A DNA stretch of 64,000 bases from Bimuria novae-zelandiae CBS 107.79 (lineage: Eukaryota; Ascomycota; Dothideomycetes; Pleosporales; Didymosphaeriaceae), in NCBI GenBank assembly GCA_010015655.1, contig ML976750.1, positions 64,221-128,220 on the forward strand. The letters run 5' to 3'. How positions within the stretch are numbered: position 1 is the stretch's first letter; every line of letters starts with the position of its first letter. The position numbers and the translations under genes are program-made. Positions 44,289 through 55,752 of this stretch are shown piece after piece. The notes under the pieces are model-generated. The model had not been told where the DNA came from, did not search any database, and saw only the letters and a program-made list of their open reading frames with translations.

Positions 44289-47200
44289 ATGGACGTCAAA
44301 CCACCAGCACGACCACCGCCCGTTCCAAGCATCCCCGCCGGCAGGTCCACCGCGACCCACGGTTTGCGCCCGCGACGCAGCAGCTCCGGTTCCGTAGTAC
44401 CGCCTGACATCCACGTGAAGAAGCGCGCCGCCAACATTATCCGCACCCAGACCGCCTCGCCCGAGGTCATCTCGTCCCTCATCGATTCGCTGTCGGCCAT
44501 TGCGTCCTCCAAAGACAACTACTTCGAGAACCTGCCCCTCGGCTACGGCGAAAGCACCTCTGTGCCCGCGAGCCCACTGGACCACCAGGATGCGAATGGC
44601 GCCTACCAGAATCTGAGCAGGCAGACATCGCACCTGTCCGTCGACGACGCATGCGAGCCGCCCGTCATCCGAACCTCAAAACCGCCCTCGGGCCTGTCGC
44701 CACTCACTGCGCCGAAGAAGAGGGAGAAGGAGCACTCGCTGCGGAGCTACATGAGCAGAGCTGGTGGTAGTTCGGCGTCGCTGCAGTCGGCGCAGTCGAT
44801 GCGATCCGTGAGCAGCATTGGCAACATCAGCATCGAGGCCGGAATCCCCAGGAAACGCTCCGACAGCAGCACCCGGACGTCGGTCGAGAGCAAGCGCAGC
44901 GCAAAGGGACACCGAAGCCTCATGTACATGTCTTCGCGGGAGCGGCTGAAGCTGAAGGACGTGGATCGCAAGCGCAATACCATACAGGGGCCCGAGGCCG
45001 CAGTCTTGCCTGACATTGCGAGGAGGCCCGTAGCGAAGCGTCCGGTGGCAGAGGACACTATCAAAGAGGAGCCCATCGTCGCAGAATCGTCGCGGGCTGC
45101 ACAGCACTACCCGAGTCGCGGAACGAGCCCGCTCCGCAACGGTCGCAGTTTCTTGGACGCAAACGCTGGAGGCAGCCCTACAGAAAAAGGTTTAATTCCC
45201 GAACGAGGCTCGTCGCTACGCCACTCCGGCTCCCCATCGCGCAAAAGTAAAAAAGGCGACGGACGCAAGTCTAGTCGCCATGACTCGTATAAGACAAACA
45301 CTGTCCCTGAAGAAGACGAAGACGTTTATCAGGAGGTCACGATAAAGGACAAGATCTTGAAAGAGCTCGAGGCAGAGGAAGACGAAGTTGCGCACAGAAT
45401 CCGTGAACTCAGAAAGCAAAAGTTGTTGCGCGACAAAATTGCCGGCAAACTGCCTGTCGGCGTCGACGCAGGGGCTTCCTCAAGTAGCGCCCGCGTTTCA
45501 CTTGGTGCAACCAGTGGACACTCTCCTACCTCATCTGTATCCAGCATGTCGGAAAGAAGAACACAGAGCCTTACCAAGGCACACAAAATCCTGGGGATTA
45601 CAATGCAGGACAATCCGCCAGAAAAACGAGTACCCCAGGAACCAGACACACACGAAGCAAGCAATAAAACCAGCAGAGCGAAGAAGCAAATACACGCGCA
45701 CTCGCGGACCAGGAGCGTGACCGTAAACGATAGTGATGAGCTTACCCCGCTTCCGATCAACTACAGGCTCGCACTTCAGTCTCTTGAACGAATCGATACC
45801 AATCCTCATCCTCCACCCAGCAGTGGTAATATTTCTACCAGCACCGGCGAGTCCAGATCTAGTAGCACACCGCCGAGGCGCGCAAAGTCCATGGCGGTCG
45901 GAGGGCGCTCTGCGACTAGCCGCAGGTCGACGAGTTCGATGATCATGGGCGCAAATACGGCGCATAATCATGTCACAAATGTAACCAGTTGCGAAAGCGG
46001 CGAGAGTATTCCCAAGCCCATTCGCTCCGCTAGCGACGAGATTGCGACCCGCCACCTGTCGCTGAGCATTACCCCATCTACCTCGAGCAGTTTTCAACAT
46101 CGTCCCACAGTCAAGAAGAAACGATGGTCTCACCCCGATCTGCCTGCGAAAGCAGAGCGGTCGCACAATGCCAAGGTGGATGCTCTTCGCGCTACAGCCG
46201 TCCAAGAAGTGCCAGTCCGTGCGGCACCTGTCCAGAGTCCGCCACGCTCTGTGATTGAAGAACGCCCAGCGAGCATGGATTCTATTGATATGGAGGTTGA
46301 AGGTTATCTCAACTCGCCGCGGCTATCACAAAAGATACGGCATCCTCAGACCGGACGGGTTATCTCATTTTCGGAAGTGGGCGACCCCCAAGGCTTTGCT
46401 GTATTCGTCTGCGTTGGTATGGGCTTAACAAGATACGTAATGGCCTTCTATGATCAGCTGGCCTTGACGCTGAAGCTGCGACTCATCACGCCCGACCGTC
46501 CTGGTATCGGAGGAAGTCAAATCGATCCGAACGGGACTCCTCTGAGCTGGCCTGGTGAGTGTATTTCGCAACGACTAGTGTAGTTGAGTACTAACCATCT
46601 ATAGACGATGTTTTGGTAATATGTCAAGCTCTCAAAATTACCAAGTTCTCTCTTCTGGCGCATTCGGCAGGTGCTATCTACGCTCTTGCTACATCACTCC
46701 GTATGCCCCAGCATATTCGCGGACAAGTGCACCTTCTCGCGCCCTGGATCCCTCCTTCCCAGATGGCACCAATTGGCATTAGCCAGGATCAACCTCCCAC
46801 GCAGCAGCTTCCGAGGTCTCAACGCTTCCTGCGCGTTCTACCACCGTCACTGCTGAAGGTTGCTAATTCGACATTCCTCAGTGCGACCAGTGCAAGCCTC
46901 CAGCGTACTGGCCCGAAGAGTTCTCCCAAAGCCAAGAGAAAGAGCGTTAGCCCGCATGTTCAAAGTGTCAGCCTGCCCCCGCATGTTCAAAGTGTCAGCC
47001 TGCCCCCGCAAGACCAATCAGCGACGGGTGCACCGTTCAAAGACTCAAGACGTGAGTCTATGTTGAGGATGGACCAAATCATTCCCAATGCAAGCTCCCT
47101 GTCTCTCGCCCTCGCGAATCCAGCGGATCCAAACTACGAGAAGGCGAAGCAGATGAAAGACGCACTCACTGCTGCTGAGCGACAGAGGCAACAAGACTTC

Positions 47201-47617
47201 GACGAACGCCTCACTTTCGCAATCTGGGACCGCGCAACAGCACATGCGAATCCTGCAACGGACCTCATCGTTTGCTTGGAGACGAAGCAGACAATTGGGT
47301 TTAGATACGAGGACATCAACCGATCCGTTGTCATCCATCATGGCAGCAAAGATAGCCGTGTACCAGCCGACAATGTGCGATGGTTGGGTCGCTTGATGCG
47401 TAAATGCGAAGTCAGGATACTCGAAGGCGAGCAGCACGGCCTCATGGCTAGCGCGCAGGTCATGGGCAGCGTGCTCACTGAGATGGCAAGCGATTGGGAA
47501 GATTGGACGGCCGTTGTGCAAGGCAAAGCACATGGCGAACGAAGCATCTCTAGGAAGCGGACTGCGGAACGGTTACGGAGTATTGCATCCCGGCATGGCC
47601 ACGAAGCGACCGTATGA
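44289..47617 (+). CDS. Large alpha/beta-hydrolase-fold protein with long disordered N terminus
   Basis: Two exons, 44289-46554 and 46605-47617, with a 50-nt intron (GTGAGT, CTAAC, ATAG) joining SWP to DDVLVICQ; 1,092 residues. Residues 1 to about 670 are Ser/Arg/Pro-rich and probably disordered, with a charged helical segment around 345-380 (IKDKILKELEAEEDEVAHRI, RELRKQKLLRDKIAGK). The hydrolase domain starts near RVISFSEVGDPQGFAVFVCV. The nucleophile elbow is AHSAG with Ser776; later LEGEQHGLM and HHGSKDSRVPADN supply the likely His and acid. A 27-bp duplication adds a PHVQSVSLP repeat inside a cap-like insertion. Substrate unknown; the S/R-rich part suggests phosphoregulation. Confidence 0.85.
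46951..47004 (+). repeat. 27-bp tandem duplication within the hydrolase gene
   Basis: Two identical in-frame 27-bp copies (starts 46951 and 46978) encoding PHVQSVSLP twice, plus the first six bases of a third. Perfect identity suggests a recent event and likely length variation between strains. Confidence 0.9.
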
Positions 47618-48349
47618 TTTTTTGCGATACCCGACAACTCCACGATTGGATGCGACAGATTAACGACGACCTCGGAACACGCACGACTTCATCTTTTGTT
47701 GGAACTTTCTTTCTGTTACAATGCATACACGCTTTAATACTCGTAGCTCTTTTCATTATTTTGTACACATTGGACTTTTGATTTGTCTGACTACCCTAAT
47801 TTTGTCGCATATACCCACTGTTGAGCATTTGGAACCGGTGTGGTGGTTAATAGGATGACTAGCTTTTGGCGATTGGATGGAAGAGGAGTTCTATCGGACT
47901 GGATCTGGCGTTGTCTACATTGCACCCTTTTGGATGGTTCGATTCATGTTGTGGGAAGTAGGAGGCACAATACCAATGCTATGTTCTGGTATGCCTGGGT
48001 TGCTCTTTGCTATACCCTCTCCTGTTACACAAAATGCGCAGGAAGCATAATGAAATCAGATTCTCACAATAAGATTCTCACATAATGCATACAGAGACAT
48101 TCTTCCCGTTTACGGAGATCACCTTGGCTAAGGCCAGTCGGAGCTTTCCTCAACGTTGGATACTCCCGGGGCCTGTAATCCGGGGTAGCGTCCGTGCTCG
48201 TACGTCACCAATTGCCAGGGCACAACTCCACGACGCGAAGGACCCCAATTCAGCCCGCAGAGGTCGTTGCTATATTCGCGAACTGTTACACATGATTATT
48301 GTGTTTCTGATGTAATAAACGTAGCACCTCCTCTTCAATACCCGGCACC
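47618..48349. other. Intergenic
   Basis: 3' flank of the hydrolase gene and promoter of the transporter gene. Two short plus-strand frames (47840-48085, 48085-48315) lack any domain. Confidence 0.5.
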
Positions 48350-50152
48350 ATGCCACCATGCCACCATGCTCCCGCAGCTCCAACGCGCCGCCCATTCCCC
48401 CGATGCACAACGACCCCGACGCCTACGAACTTCACCCCCTATCCCCCTCAGCCAGACCTCGAATCCCACCACACATCCTCCTCCGAAGAAAGCTCGCACC
48501 TCATCATCCCCGCCTCCGATGACGCCCTCCCCTCCCATCGCTACCCGCTCTACACGCCCACCGAATCCGCCCGCGTCCTCCGCAAACTCGACACAAAACT
48601 CGTCCCCTTCATGGCCCTCCTCTACATGCTGTCCTTCCTCGACCGCTCCAACATAGGCAACGCGCGCGTCGCCGGTCTCGCAGACGACCTGCGCCTCTCC
48701 TCCGCGCAGTTCGAGTGGCTCCTCTGGGCGTTCTACATCACGTACATCGCCTTCGAGTGGATGACGCTGCTGTACCGCGTCGTCCCACCACATGCCTACA
48801 TCGCGCTGTGTATAGCGTCCTGGGGCGTCGTCGCGAGCGTGCAGGCGACGGCGACGTCGTTTGGGTCCCTGCTCGTGCTGCGCGCGCTGTTGGGCGTGAG
48901 CGAGGCAGCGTTTGGCCCAGGGGTACCGTTTTACCTGAGTTTTTTCTTCCGGAGGGAAGAGTTGGCGCTGCGAACGGGGCTTTTTATCAGCGCGAGTCCA
49001 TTGAGTACGTCGTTTGCGGGGGCGCTGGCATGGGTTATTACGCTGGTGGGGGAGAGGGGGCCGCTGAGTCCGTGGCGGCTGTTGTTTCTGATAGAGGGGT
49101 TTCCGTCGGTGTTGGTCGCGGTGTGGGCGTGGGATTTTGTGCCTGATGGGCCGGGGAGGGCGAGGTGGTTGAGTGGGAGGGAGAGGGAGGTTGCTGTGTT
49201 GCGGCTAATGCAGGAGGAAGATGACGAAGAAGACGACGAAGAAGACGACGACGACGACGACAACGACGACGACAACCTCGTACATGAAAAACCTGGATAC
49301 ACCACGCCCAAGACCCCAGGCATAAACCTCCACGAAGTCCTCCTCACTCTCGCCGATCCAAAATGCTACCTCACAGCCGTAAGCCACCTCCTCCTTCTCC
49401 TCACCCAAATACCTCACTAACAGGTTGGAAAGTTCATGTTCTTCTCCTGCAACGTCGCCTTCGCCTCCATGCCCGTCTTCCTCCCCACCATCCTCACATC
49501 CATGAACCACACCGCCCTGACCGCCCAAGCCCTCTCCGCACCCCCTTACCTCCTCGCCTTCCTCGCCGTCCTGCTCACAGCCTACCTCTCCGACCGTCAC
49601 CAATCTCGCTCTACCTTTATAATCTTCCACGCCCTCCTCGCAGCAAGCGGCTACGCCACCATCGCTCTGTGCGGTACGTAATGCCCCCAAGACATATGCC
49701 TGTGTAACTCTCCTTCCCATGCTGTGTACCTCCGCACTAACCCGCGAGGTCATCTAGGCTACTTCCGCTACGAAAACACCACCCTGCGCTACCTCGCGCT
49801 GTACCCGGCCACCGCTGGCTTCTTCTCCGCTATCACCATCATCATCACGTGGACAGTTAATAACCAGCGGACTGCGACGGGGAAAGGGGCGGGTGTCGCG
49901 GTTATGAATGTTATAGGGCAGTGTGGGCCGTTGGTGGGGACGAGCATTTTTCCGAGGGAGGACGGGCCGTGGTATGTGCGCGGGATGAGCGTGTGCACTG
50001 CGTTTATGCTGCTGGTGGGCGTGCTTGCGGGCGCGTTGCGGTGGTATCTTGCGAGGGAGAATAAAAGAATGGTGGGAGAGGGGGATGGGGGAGGGAGGTA
50101 TGAGAGTGTGGGAAGGAGGAGGGGGGAGAAGAGGTTTAAGTATATGCTATAG
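48350..50152 (+). CDS. MFS transporter, anion:cation symporter type
   Basis: Three exons: 48350-49378, 49424-49673 and 49758-50152; 557 residues. The N-terminal tail is Pro/Ser-rich; transmembrane segments start near FMALLYMLSFLDRSNIGNAR, a sequence typical of the allantoate/anion:cation symporter (Dal5-like) group. Further marks: LLGVSEAAFGPGVPFYLSFF, and LLAFLAVLLTAYLSDRHQSR between helices 8 and 9. The central cytosolic loop contains an unusual run of 21 residues almost all Asp/Glu (about residues 287-307). Substrates in this group include small organic acids and vitamins; the actual one is unknown. Several ATGs cluster at the start (48350, 48358), so the first few residues are uncertain. 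Confidence 0.9.
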
Positions 50153-50588
50153 TGCAGCGTAGCAAGTCAATCTAAGTATTCGGATGAAAAAGGATCACTT
50201 CACTCGGTGTGGTACATTCATGTTGGGGTAAGTATGCACGTGGTATTTTGAACTCATCCCATCACCCGTCACGGCCTCTTTTACCAGTGACCGTTACCAG
50301 TGACCGCTTCCAACACCACTGCCGCGAACCCGAGCACCAAAAGAAAAGGCATGAGCGCTACCACGACCAAGACATCCACCGTAACGCCTGCAATGCATCG
50401 AAGAAAAGCAAGCGCCTCCACGATACCCGTCACAAACGCCCTAACTATGCAGTCCACCCACGCTCGAAACAGACCCGGTCCATGAACTTGATGAACACTA
50501 CGCGACTTCCTAGAAGAGAGGCGCCGTCAACACAACCACAAAGTTTACACCGAAAGTAAAGAAGGCGAGGACAGGCACGTGTACGCAC
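50153..50588. other. Intergenic (convergent 3' ends)
   Basis: No supported gene; the plus-strand frame 50209-50559 is basic, low in structure and without domains. Confidence 0.45.
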
Positions 50589-53500
50589 TCACTCCCTGTA
50601 CTGTGCCTTATAGCCCGCGAGCTCTCGCTTCAAACGAGCAATCTCCTTCCTCGCCCTCGTCGCCTCGTCCTCACTTGCTTTACGCCTGCGATCTTCCTCC
50701 TCGTCACCCTTGCCTTTGCGCCAGCTCCTCGCGTTGCGCTCGAGCTCCTCGTTGAAGCGTGCGTACAGAGCCTCGTTCTCCGCATTTGCGTCGCGATACA
50801 GCTTATCGAGATGCTTTGCGCGCTTCTCTGACACCTCCAACGATGTCGCTACGTCCTGGCCAATCGCCGCCGTCTGCGCTGCGAGCGTATCCAGCGTTGT
50901 CTTGACCGATTTCTCCAGCATCGCAAGGCGAGTCTCCCAATCCTTGGAAGAAGAGCCGTCGTCGAGACACGGCGGCGCAGATAACTGTGTGGTGAGACGC
51001 GGAGTACGTGCGGTAAGCTCGTGGCCGATGGCGCTGAGCTCCGACTGCAGGTCCCTTGAAGCACTCTCGATATCTCGTTGCTGGTTCTGCAGCCTCTCGC
51101 GCAGCTTCTGTGGGCTCTGCATCTTCAGTTTCCGGGGGCTCGACGAGCTTGTAGGCTTTGTGGGAGAGCGGGGCGTAGATGGGACCTTGATCGTGTTGCC
51201 AGAAGTAGGACGCTCAGAAAGGCCGGGAGCTGGTTTTAACGTAGGGATACTAGAGACAGAGTCGCCACGCTTCTTAATCGGGGGCCTGTAAGACTTGACA
51301 ACAACATCATCTTTGCCATCTTTGCTATTCGGTCTGGTAGCCTGAGAGATGGATATGGACTTTGGGCGTAGAGAGCCGGCACGTTCAAAACTCCTGGCAG
51401 GCGTGTTCTCTTTCATGGGCGATCCTAGACGCGGCAAGGGTGATCCCAAGCGTGTTGGCGTAGGGATAGCCGATTGCTTCGTTGGTGAACGGAGAGGTGT
51501 AGTTGGCCTTTCGCGTGGCGAGATGCTGGCCTGTTTGGTGTCGCGTAGCGGCGAATTAGGTCTCCGTGGAGTCTGCCAGGACCACGTGGGTGTATCGTCA
51601 GTATCCTGCAACGTCTTCAAATCACTAAGTGAAGAGCGGCGCTTCTTGCGGGGAGGCCCAGCAGTGGAAGGTACCTCGCGTTCTCCAATGGTCCCCAGTC
51701 CGCCCAGAAAACCCCGTTGACCCGGGCTCGCGCTGCCACCTTCGAATTGGAAAGCTCCGAGCACCGTTGGACGATCGCGTGAAGAAGGTCGTTTCGGCGA
51801 CAGACGCATCGCTGCATCTGTGGAGTTAGAACGGCCAAGAGAAGCAGGTCCAACTTTAGACGCACTGGGCGGTTGACTCTCAGCCCCATGAGTATTTTTG
51901 CTCAGCGACCGCCACAATGAACCCACTTTCGACTCATTTTCATTCCTGCTGTCCTGGCGTGTGAGTGTGCTGAAACCGAACCGCTTTCTGAGGGATGTGT
52001 TTGATGTAAGCGATCCGGTGGCTAAGGGACGATGTCTAGAGTCCATGGAGCCATAGTTGGGCGTGCTAAGTCCACTTGGCTGCTCTGGGAACAGGACGCC
52101 AATGTCTTGGATGAATCGGTCGATCAGCGAGATGAAGTCGTTCGCGCTTCCCTCGGCTACCAAGATCTCAGCGAAAGCTGCTGTTAGAATGCCGCGATCG
52201 CCGTCGTTGCCCATCCCGTCAAGGAGCTCAGCAAGGAGCTTGATGATCGCACGGAGGGACCGCTGGTTCTGCGGAGACAGCTCGTTGAACGTGGTTCGGA
52301 AGAAGTCTTCAAACTCGCCAGGATACATGCTATCAGACTTCCTCTGCAACGAGACCAGAGTTGCGTGAGACAAGACAGGGCCCATTTTCTCTTTCCACGC
52401 GATGTTCAGAAACTTCTCGAACACTGCGAACAGAACGTCAACAGAGGACTGGGCCGGTGTGTCCATATTTGATGGATTCTCCAGTAGAGAGTTGTACAGT
52501 TCGTTGACCAACAGTTCATCGGCAACAAACCTGGCTCGCACAGATCGTCCGACAATATTGCCTTTGCGGGCATGTAATGCCAATATCAGAGATGCCAGAG
52601 TCTCTTCCAACCTTGCAAGCGAGTCGATCGGGGTGACATTGGCGTTAAAACCAATTGTTTTGTTGGATGAGTTGGGACGATCCAACTCGCCATCCCGGCT
52701 GTACGTGCGGCTCGGCGTGGGCGGAGGCGCTATCTTTGGAACATCACCAAGTGACGTCGGATTTCGCTGTAATTTTCTAGGAACGCCCTCCCGAACGCTA
52801 CTGTTGAAGAAACTTGACAGCATCTTCACGGGTGAGTGGGGACGGCTTCTACCGTCCTGGCCCTCGGGCACTTCTTCAAGCTGCAGTTTGAGCGACTTCA
52901 AAATCTGCTGGTTCCGGAACATATACGCTTCGGCAAGTGCGGGATTCTTGATGTTGTTCCGCTGCTGAAAAAAATTCCCTAGACGCTTAGTCAAGACCGG
53001 AAGGAATTCCACGCTGGTCAGCTTGTCTCGAGCGGTATAGCCGTTGCTGCCACTGCACTCAAGGAGGAAGAAGCCGTTGTCCAGTATGGAAATAGCCACC
53101 GTGAGCTCGATAGCGCTGTGTTGGACAGGCGATATTGGTTGCTCAGCCTGAGCAGTGTTCACGACGACCTGCACCCTGGCTGGTTCTCTCCGACCCTCTA
53201 TAGCCTGGCCATTGCTATCCTCAGTTACGGCAGTGAGGATTCCCAGATCGCCATGTAAGCTACGTACTTCCCATTTGTAGCTTTCCCGCTCTGCTTCCGA
53301 GTATCGACTTTCAACTCTGGCTTTGGTGACGTCCTCCACGAATCTGTGTGCTTTGCCTTCGTATGCTCCTTGAAGATAAAACATGCGGATGCTCAAGTTT
53401 TGTCGATCGCGACTACGTGGACGACCAGGTTGGCTTGCGGTAGGAGTGGGTGAAAGCAACTGTAGAATGTTGCCCTCTGAGTGCTCGCTAAGAAAGATGT

Positions 53501-55202
53501 CAGAGAGCTTCAGCTGCTGGTGGAAGATAAGCTCAGAGGATCCGACGTCGGTCACGGTGAACTTGGGGTCGTCCAAATCCGCGATCAAACTTCGGGCAGT
53601 AGTGGTGCAACCGTTCGACTTGTTGAGCATTACCAAGGTATCGGCGAAGAGCAAGAAGACTCCGGAGGTGGTCGAGGGACCATGCAGGTCCCCGTGATAT
53701 GGCGGAGCTAGCTCCACGAAGTCAATGGCTGTTATCAACCGACATTGTGGGGAGCAGGTGGCCGGCCACGAGTACACCATCTTGCGCAGTCGATCGAGCA
53801 CTTTGATCTGCTGTACCGTAGGCCCTTCTCTAGAGCAGATCTCTGATATAATGTCTCGGGCTTTGAGAAAATTTTTGACAGCAGGATGTCGCAAAGGAAG
53901 CTGCTTGAGAATGTTGTCGATGTATAAATTATAGCGCGGGAGGCGTTGTACAGGTTCGATCAGCATTGACATCAGCCGCTGCTCCCCAGTGTCATATACT
54001 CGCTTGGAGAAGCTGGAGTTGGTGTCCTTGGTAAAGCCCTTCAATAATTGCGAGAAGCCGGCATGGGCTGCCATGTAGTCGGTGTAGCAGTCACCAAACT
54101 GCGGGAACCATTCCAAGAGCGCTTTCGCTACTGCCAGAGCACCCGTGACGTCGACGGGGTCCTTCTGGCTCCGCAGAGGTGCAATGAAGATGTCGTCTGT
54201 TGCCTGCTCAATGTCTTGGATAGCGTCGTTCTCGGTGTCCTCAAGTATCGTACGAATGACGTCCAGAAATTGCGAGTTGATCTCAAGTATGTTGTCCAAG
54301 CTAGGAGGGAAGAGCGCTTTTAGAGCTTCTTCGGTGGGACTCGTGCTTGAGGGGCTCTTTTGCTTCGCCTTTTCCCGGAACTCGACTGCCACATTGTTGA
54401 CCAAGTCATGGACTTTGCTGACGTAATTCTCCTCGGTGTCGAGAAGCTCACACATCTCCCGGCGCAGGTTCTCCTTCTGGTTTCTTGAGAAGGTCTGTGA
54501 TTTGTTGATGGCTGTCGGCTTGGAAGGCGCACGTTTCAATTTCGAAGTAGGAAGGAATGCGCCTTCCCCGAACAACTTGACGACAGGCGCGAACGAGCCA
54601 TAGCGCTGCTGCACGAGGTCGTCTTCCGACTCGTCAAACTGTGCCGATTCCCTTGGCTTGTCCAACTGCTGGATGCTTCCTTGCGGTAGCACCACGTCTA
54701 GATCGAGCCATGATAAGGTCTGCTCTCCCAGGGCGTGCCGCACGTCGACGATGATGTCTGCCGCATTCTCAACCTTGACCATGCGTGCAGCCACAATGGC
54801 GGCATGCGACTCCGAGAACAGTTGTGGTGCCGACGGCAGGCGGGCGACGGAGCTGTACTGGCGTTCCCACACACTTTTGACCTCTGTTGGAAGCTCGACG
54901 AAGTACTTGTACAGACTGAAGGCGAGGCCCCGGCATATCTCGTCGCCCTGCTCTTCGCGCGGCAGGCACGTTACGGCGGCATAGAAGGTGGCGGTCGGCG
55001 AAATTATTAGGCGGGCGAAGTTCTGCAGCCCCGCCGGGGTGAAGATGTGAGCTTGGATGCGGGAGTGGGTCGCTTGGGTGGAGGTCGCCGTCGGGCCGTA
55101 AAAGATTAGAATGGGAGAATTAGAAAGTAGCTCGTCGGTCGTGTAGAAGAGCGATAAGTCGCCCGCCGAGAGCGCAGCGGGCTCCGGCGTGATGACGACC
55201 AT
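50589..55202 (-). CDS. RhoGEF of BUD3 type with RhoGAP-like region and C-terminal coiled coil
   Basis: A single uninterrupted frame of 1,537 residues. Residues 1-235 form an N-terminal module (LSLFYTTDELLSNSPILIFY, FARLIISPTATFYAAVTCLP). A DH (RhoGEF) domain at about 240-445 shows NLRREMCELLDTEENYVSKV at its start and MLIEPVQRLPRYNLYIDNIL at its conserved third helix. A PH-like section follows, then a RhoGAP-fold-like region (about 860-1040) with ELSPQNQRSLRAIIKLLAEL but no recognisable catalytic arginine finger. A long Ser/Arg/Pro-rich linker follows, and the last 170 residues are coiled coil. BUD3 homologs in filamentous fungi activate Rho4-type GTPases at septation sites; that role is inferred from architecture. 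Divergent from DCC1. Confidence 0.85.
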   Translation of the reverse strand: MVVITPEPAALSAGDLSLFYTTDELLSNSPILIFYGPTATSTQATHSRIQAHIFTPAGLQNFARLIISPTATFYAAVTCLPREEQGDEICRGLAFSLYKYFVELPTEVKSVWERQYSSVARLPSAPQLFSESHAAIVAARMVKVENAADIIVDVRHALGEQTLSWLDLDVVLPQGSIQQLDKPRESAQFDESEDDLVQQRYGSFAPVVKLFGEGAFLPTSKLKRAPSKPTAINKSQTFSRNQKENLRREMCELLDTEENYVSKVHDLVNNVAVEFREKAKQKSPSSTSPTEEALKALFPPSLDNILEINSQFLDVIRTILEDTENDAIQDIEQATDDIFIAPLRSQKDPVDVTGALAVAKALLEWFPQFGDCYTDYMAAHAGFSQLLKGFTKDTNSSFSKRVYDTGEQRLMSMLIEPVQRLPRYNLYIDNILKQLPLRHPAVKNFLKARDIISEICSREGPTVQQIKVLDRLRKMVYSWPATCSPQCRLITAIDFVELAPPYHGDLHGPSTTSGVFLLFADTLVMLNKSNGCTTTARSLIADLDDPKFTVTDVGSSELIFHQQLKLSDIFLSEHSEGNILQLLSPTPTASQPGRPRSRDRQNLSIRMFYLQGAYEGKAHRFVEDVTKARVESRYSEAERESYKWEVRSLHGDLGILTAVTEDSNGQAIEGRREPARVQVVVNTAQAEQPISPVQHSAIELTVAISILDNGFFLLECSGSNGYTARDKLTSVEFLPVLTKRLGNFFQQRNNIKNPALAEAYMFRNQQILKSLKLQLEEVPEGQDGRSRPHSPVKMLSSFFNSSVREGVPRKLQRNPTSLGDVPKIAPPPTPSRTYSRDGELDRPNSSNKTIGFNANVTPIDSLARLEETLASLILALHARKGNIVGRSVRARFVADELLVNELYNSLLENPSNMDTPAQSSVDVLFAVFEKFLNIAWKEKMGPVLSHATLVSLQRKSDSMYPGEFEDFFRTTFNELSPQNQRSLRAIIKLLAELLDGMGNDGDRGILTAAFAEILVAEGSANDFISLIDRFIQDIGVLFPEQPSGLSTPNYGSMDSRHRPLATGSLTSNTSLRKRFGFSTLTRQDSRNENESKVGSLWRSLSKNTHGAESQPPSASKVGPASLGRSNSTDAAMRLSPKRPSSRDRPTVLGAFQFEGGSASPGQRGFLGGLGTIGEREVPSTAGPPRKKRRSSLSDLKTLQDTDDTPTWSWQTPRRPNSPLRDTKQASISPRERPTTPLRSPTKQSAIPTPTRLGSPLPRLGSPMKENTPARSFERAGSLRPKSISISQATRPNSKDGKDDVVVKSYRPPIKKRGDSVSSIPTLKPAPGLSERPTSGNTIKVPSTPRSPTKPTSSSSPRKLKMQSPQKLRERLQNQQRDIESASRDLQSELSAIGHELTARTPRLTTQLSAPPCLDDGSSSKDWETRLAMLEKSVKTTLDTLAAQTAAIGQDVATSLEVSEKRAKHLDKLYRDANAENEALYARFNEELERNARSWRKGKGDEEEDRRRKASEDEATRARKEIARLKRELAGYKAQYRE

Positions 55203-55752
55203 GGCAGTGGATGCGAACGAGCGACGAGGTTGGGGGTTAAAGGACGTGATTCCAGGCTGAGCAGCTTAAAATGACCGCGGGGGCATATTAAGGGCAGGGG
55301 AGGATATGAACGAGTGTGGGAGAATCAGTGCACCATGTGGTTGTGGACGTCGAGTCCTCGAGGTGGTGTTGTGTTTGTTGGGGGCTGCGACCGTCCGACG
55401 GGATGTAAACAAGCAAACAGTCGAGCGGAAGTTGGTTGAGCTGCACGTCGCGCCTGCCCTAAGACGCCAGGCCGCATACAACGGCCCAAGCGCACCACAG
55501 CTGCACGTCGAGTTGGAAAACGTGCGACGGTGCGACAATGACGGGCTGGGGGCTCCTGGACTGTGCGGCCGATAATAGGTGTATTTTTGGCGAGCGGTTG
55601 TGTGTTTTGGCGTCCTTGCAGATGCGCGACGCGCCGATCATCGCGGTCGCGGCCCCGCAAACAGCTACACGCAAAACACTCGCATCGACCGTCCCGTCGC
55701 ATCGCGCAAAACACTCGCATCGCCCGTCCCGTCGCATCGCGTCACCCGCTCC
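55203..55752. promoter_or_regulatory. Divergent promoter region of the RhoGEF and DCC1 genes
   Basis: 550 bp between opposing ATGs. No TATA box is obvious. Near the DCC1 start lies a 35-bp tandem duplication, listed separately. Confidence 0.5.
55671..55740 (+). repeat. 35-bp tandem duplication just upstream of DCC1
   Basis: Two copies starting GCAAAACACTCGCATCG at 55671 and 55706, with one A/C mismatch; the array ends 12 bp before the ATG and so lies in the 5' leader. Confidence 0.88.
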
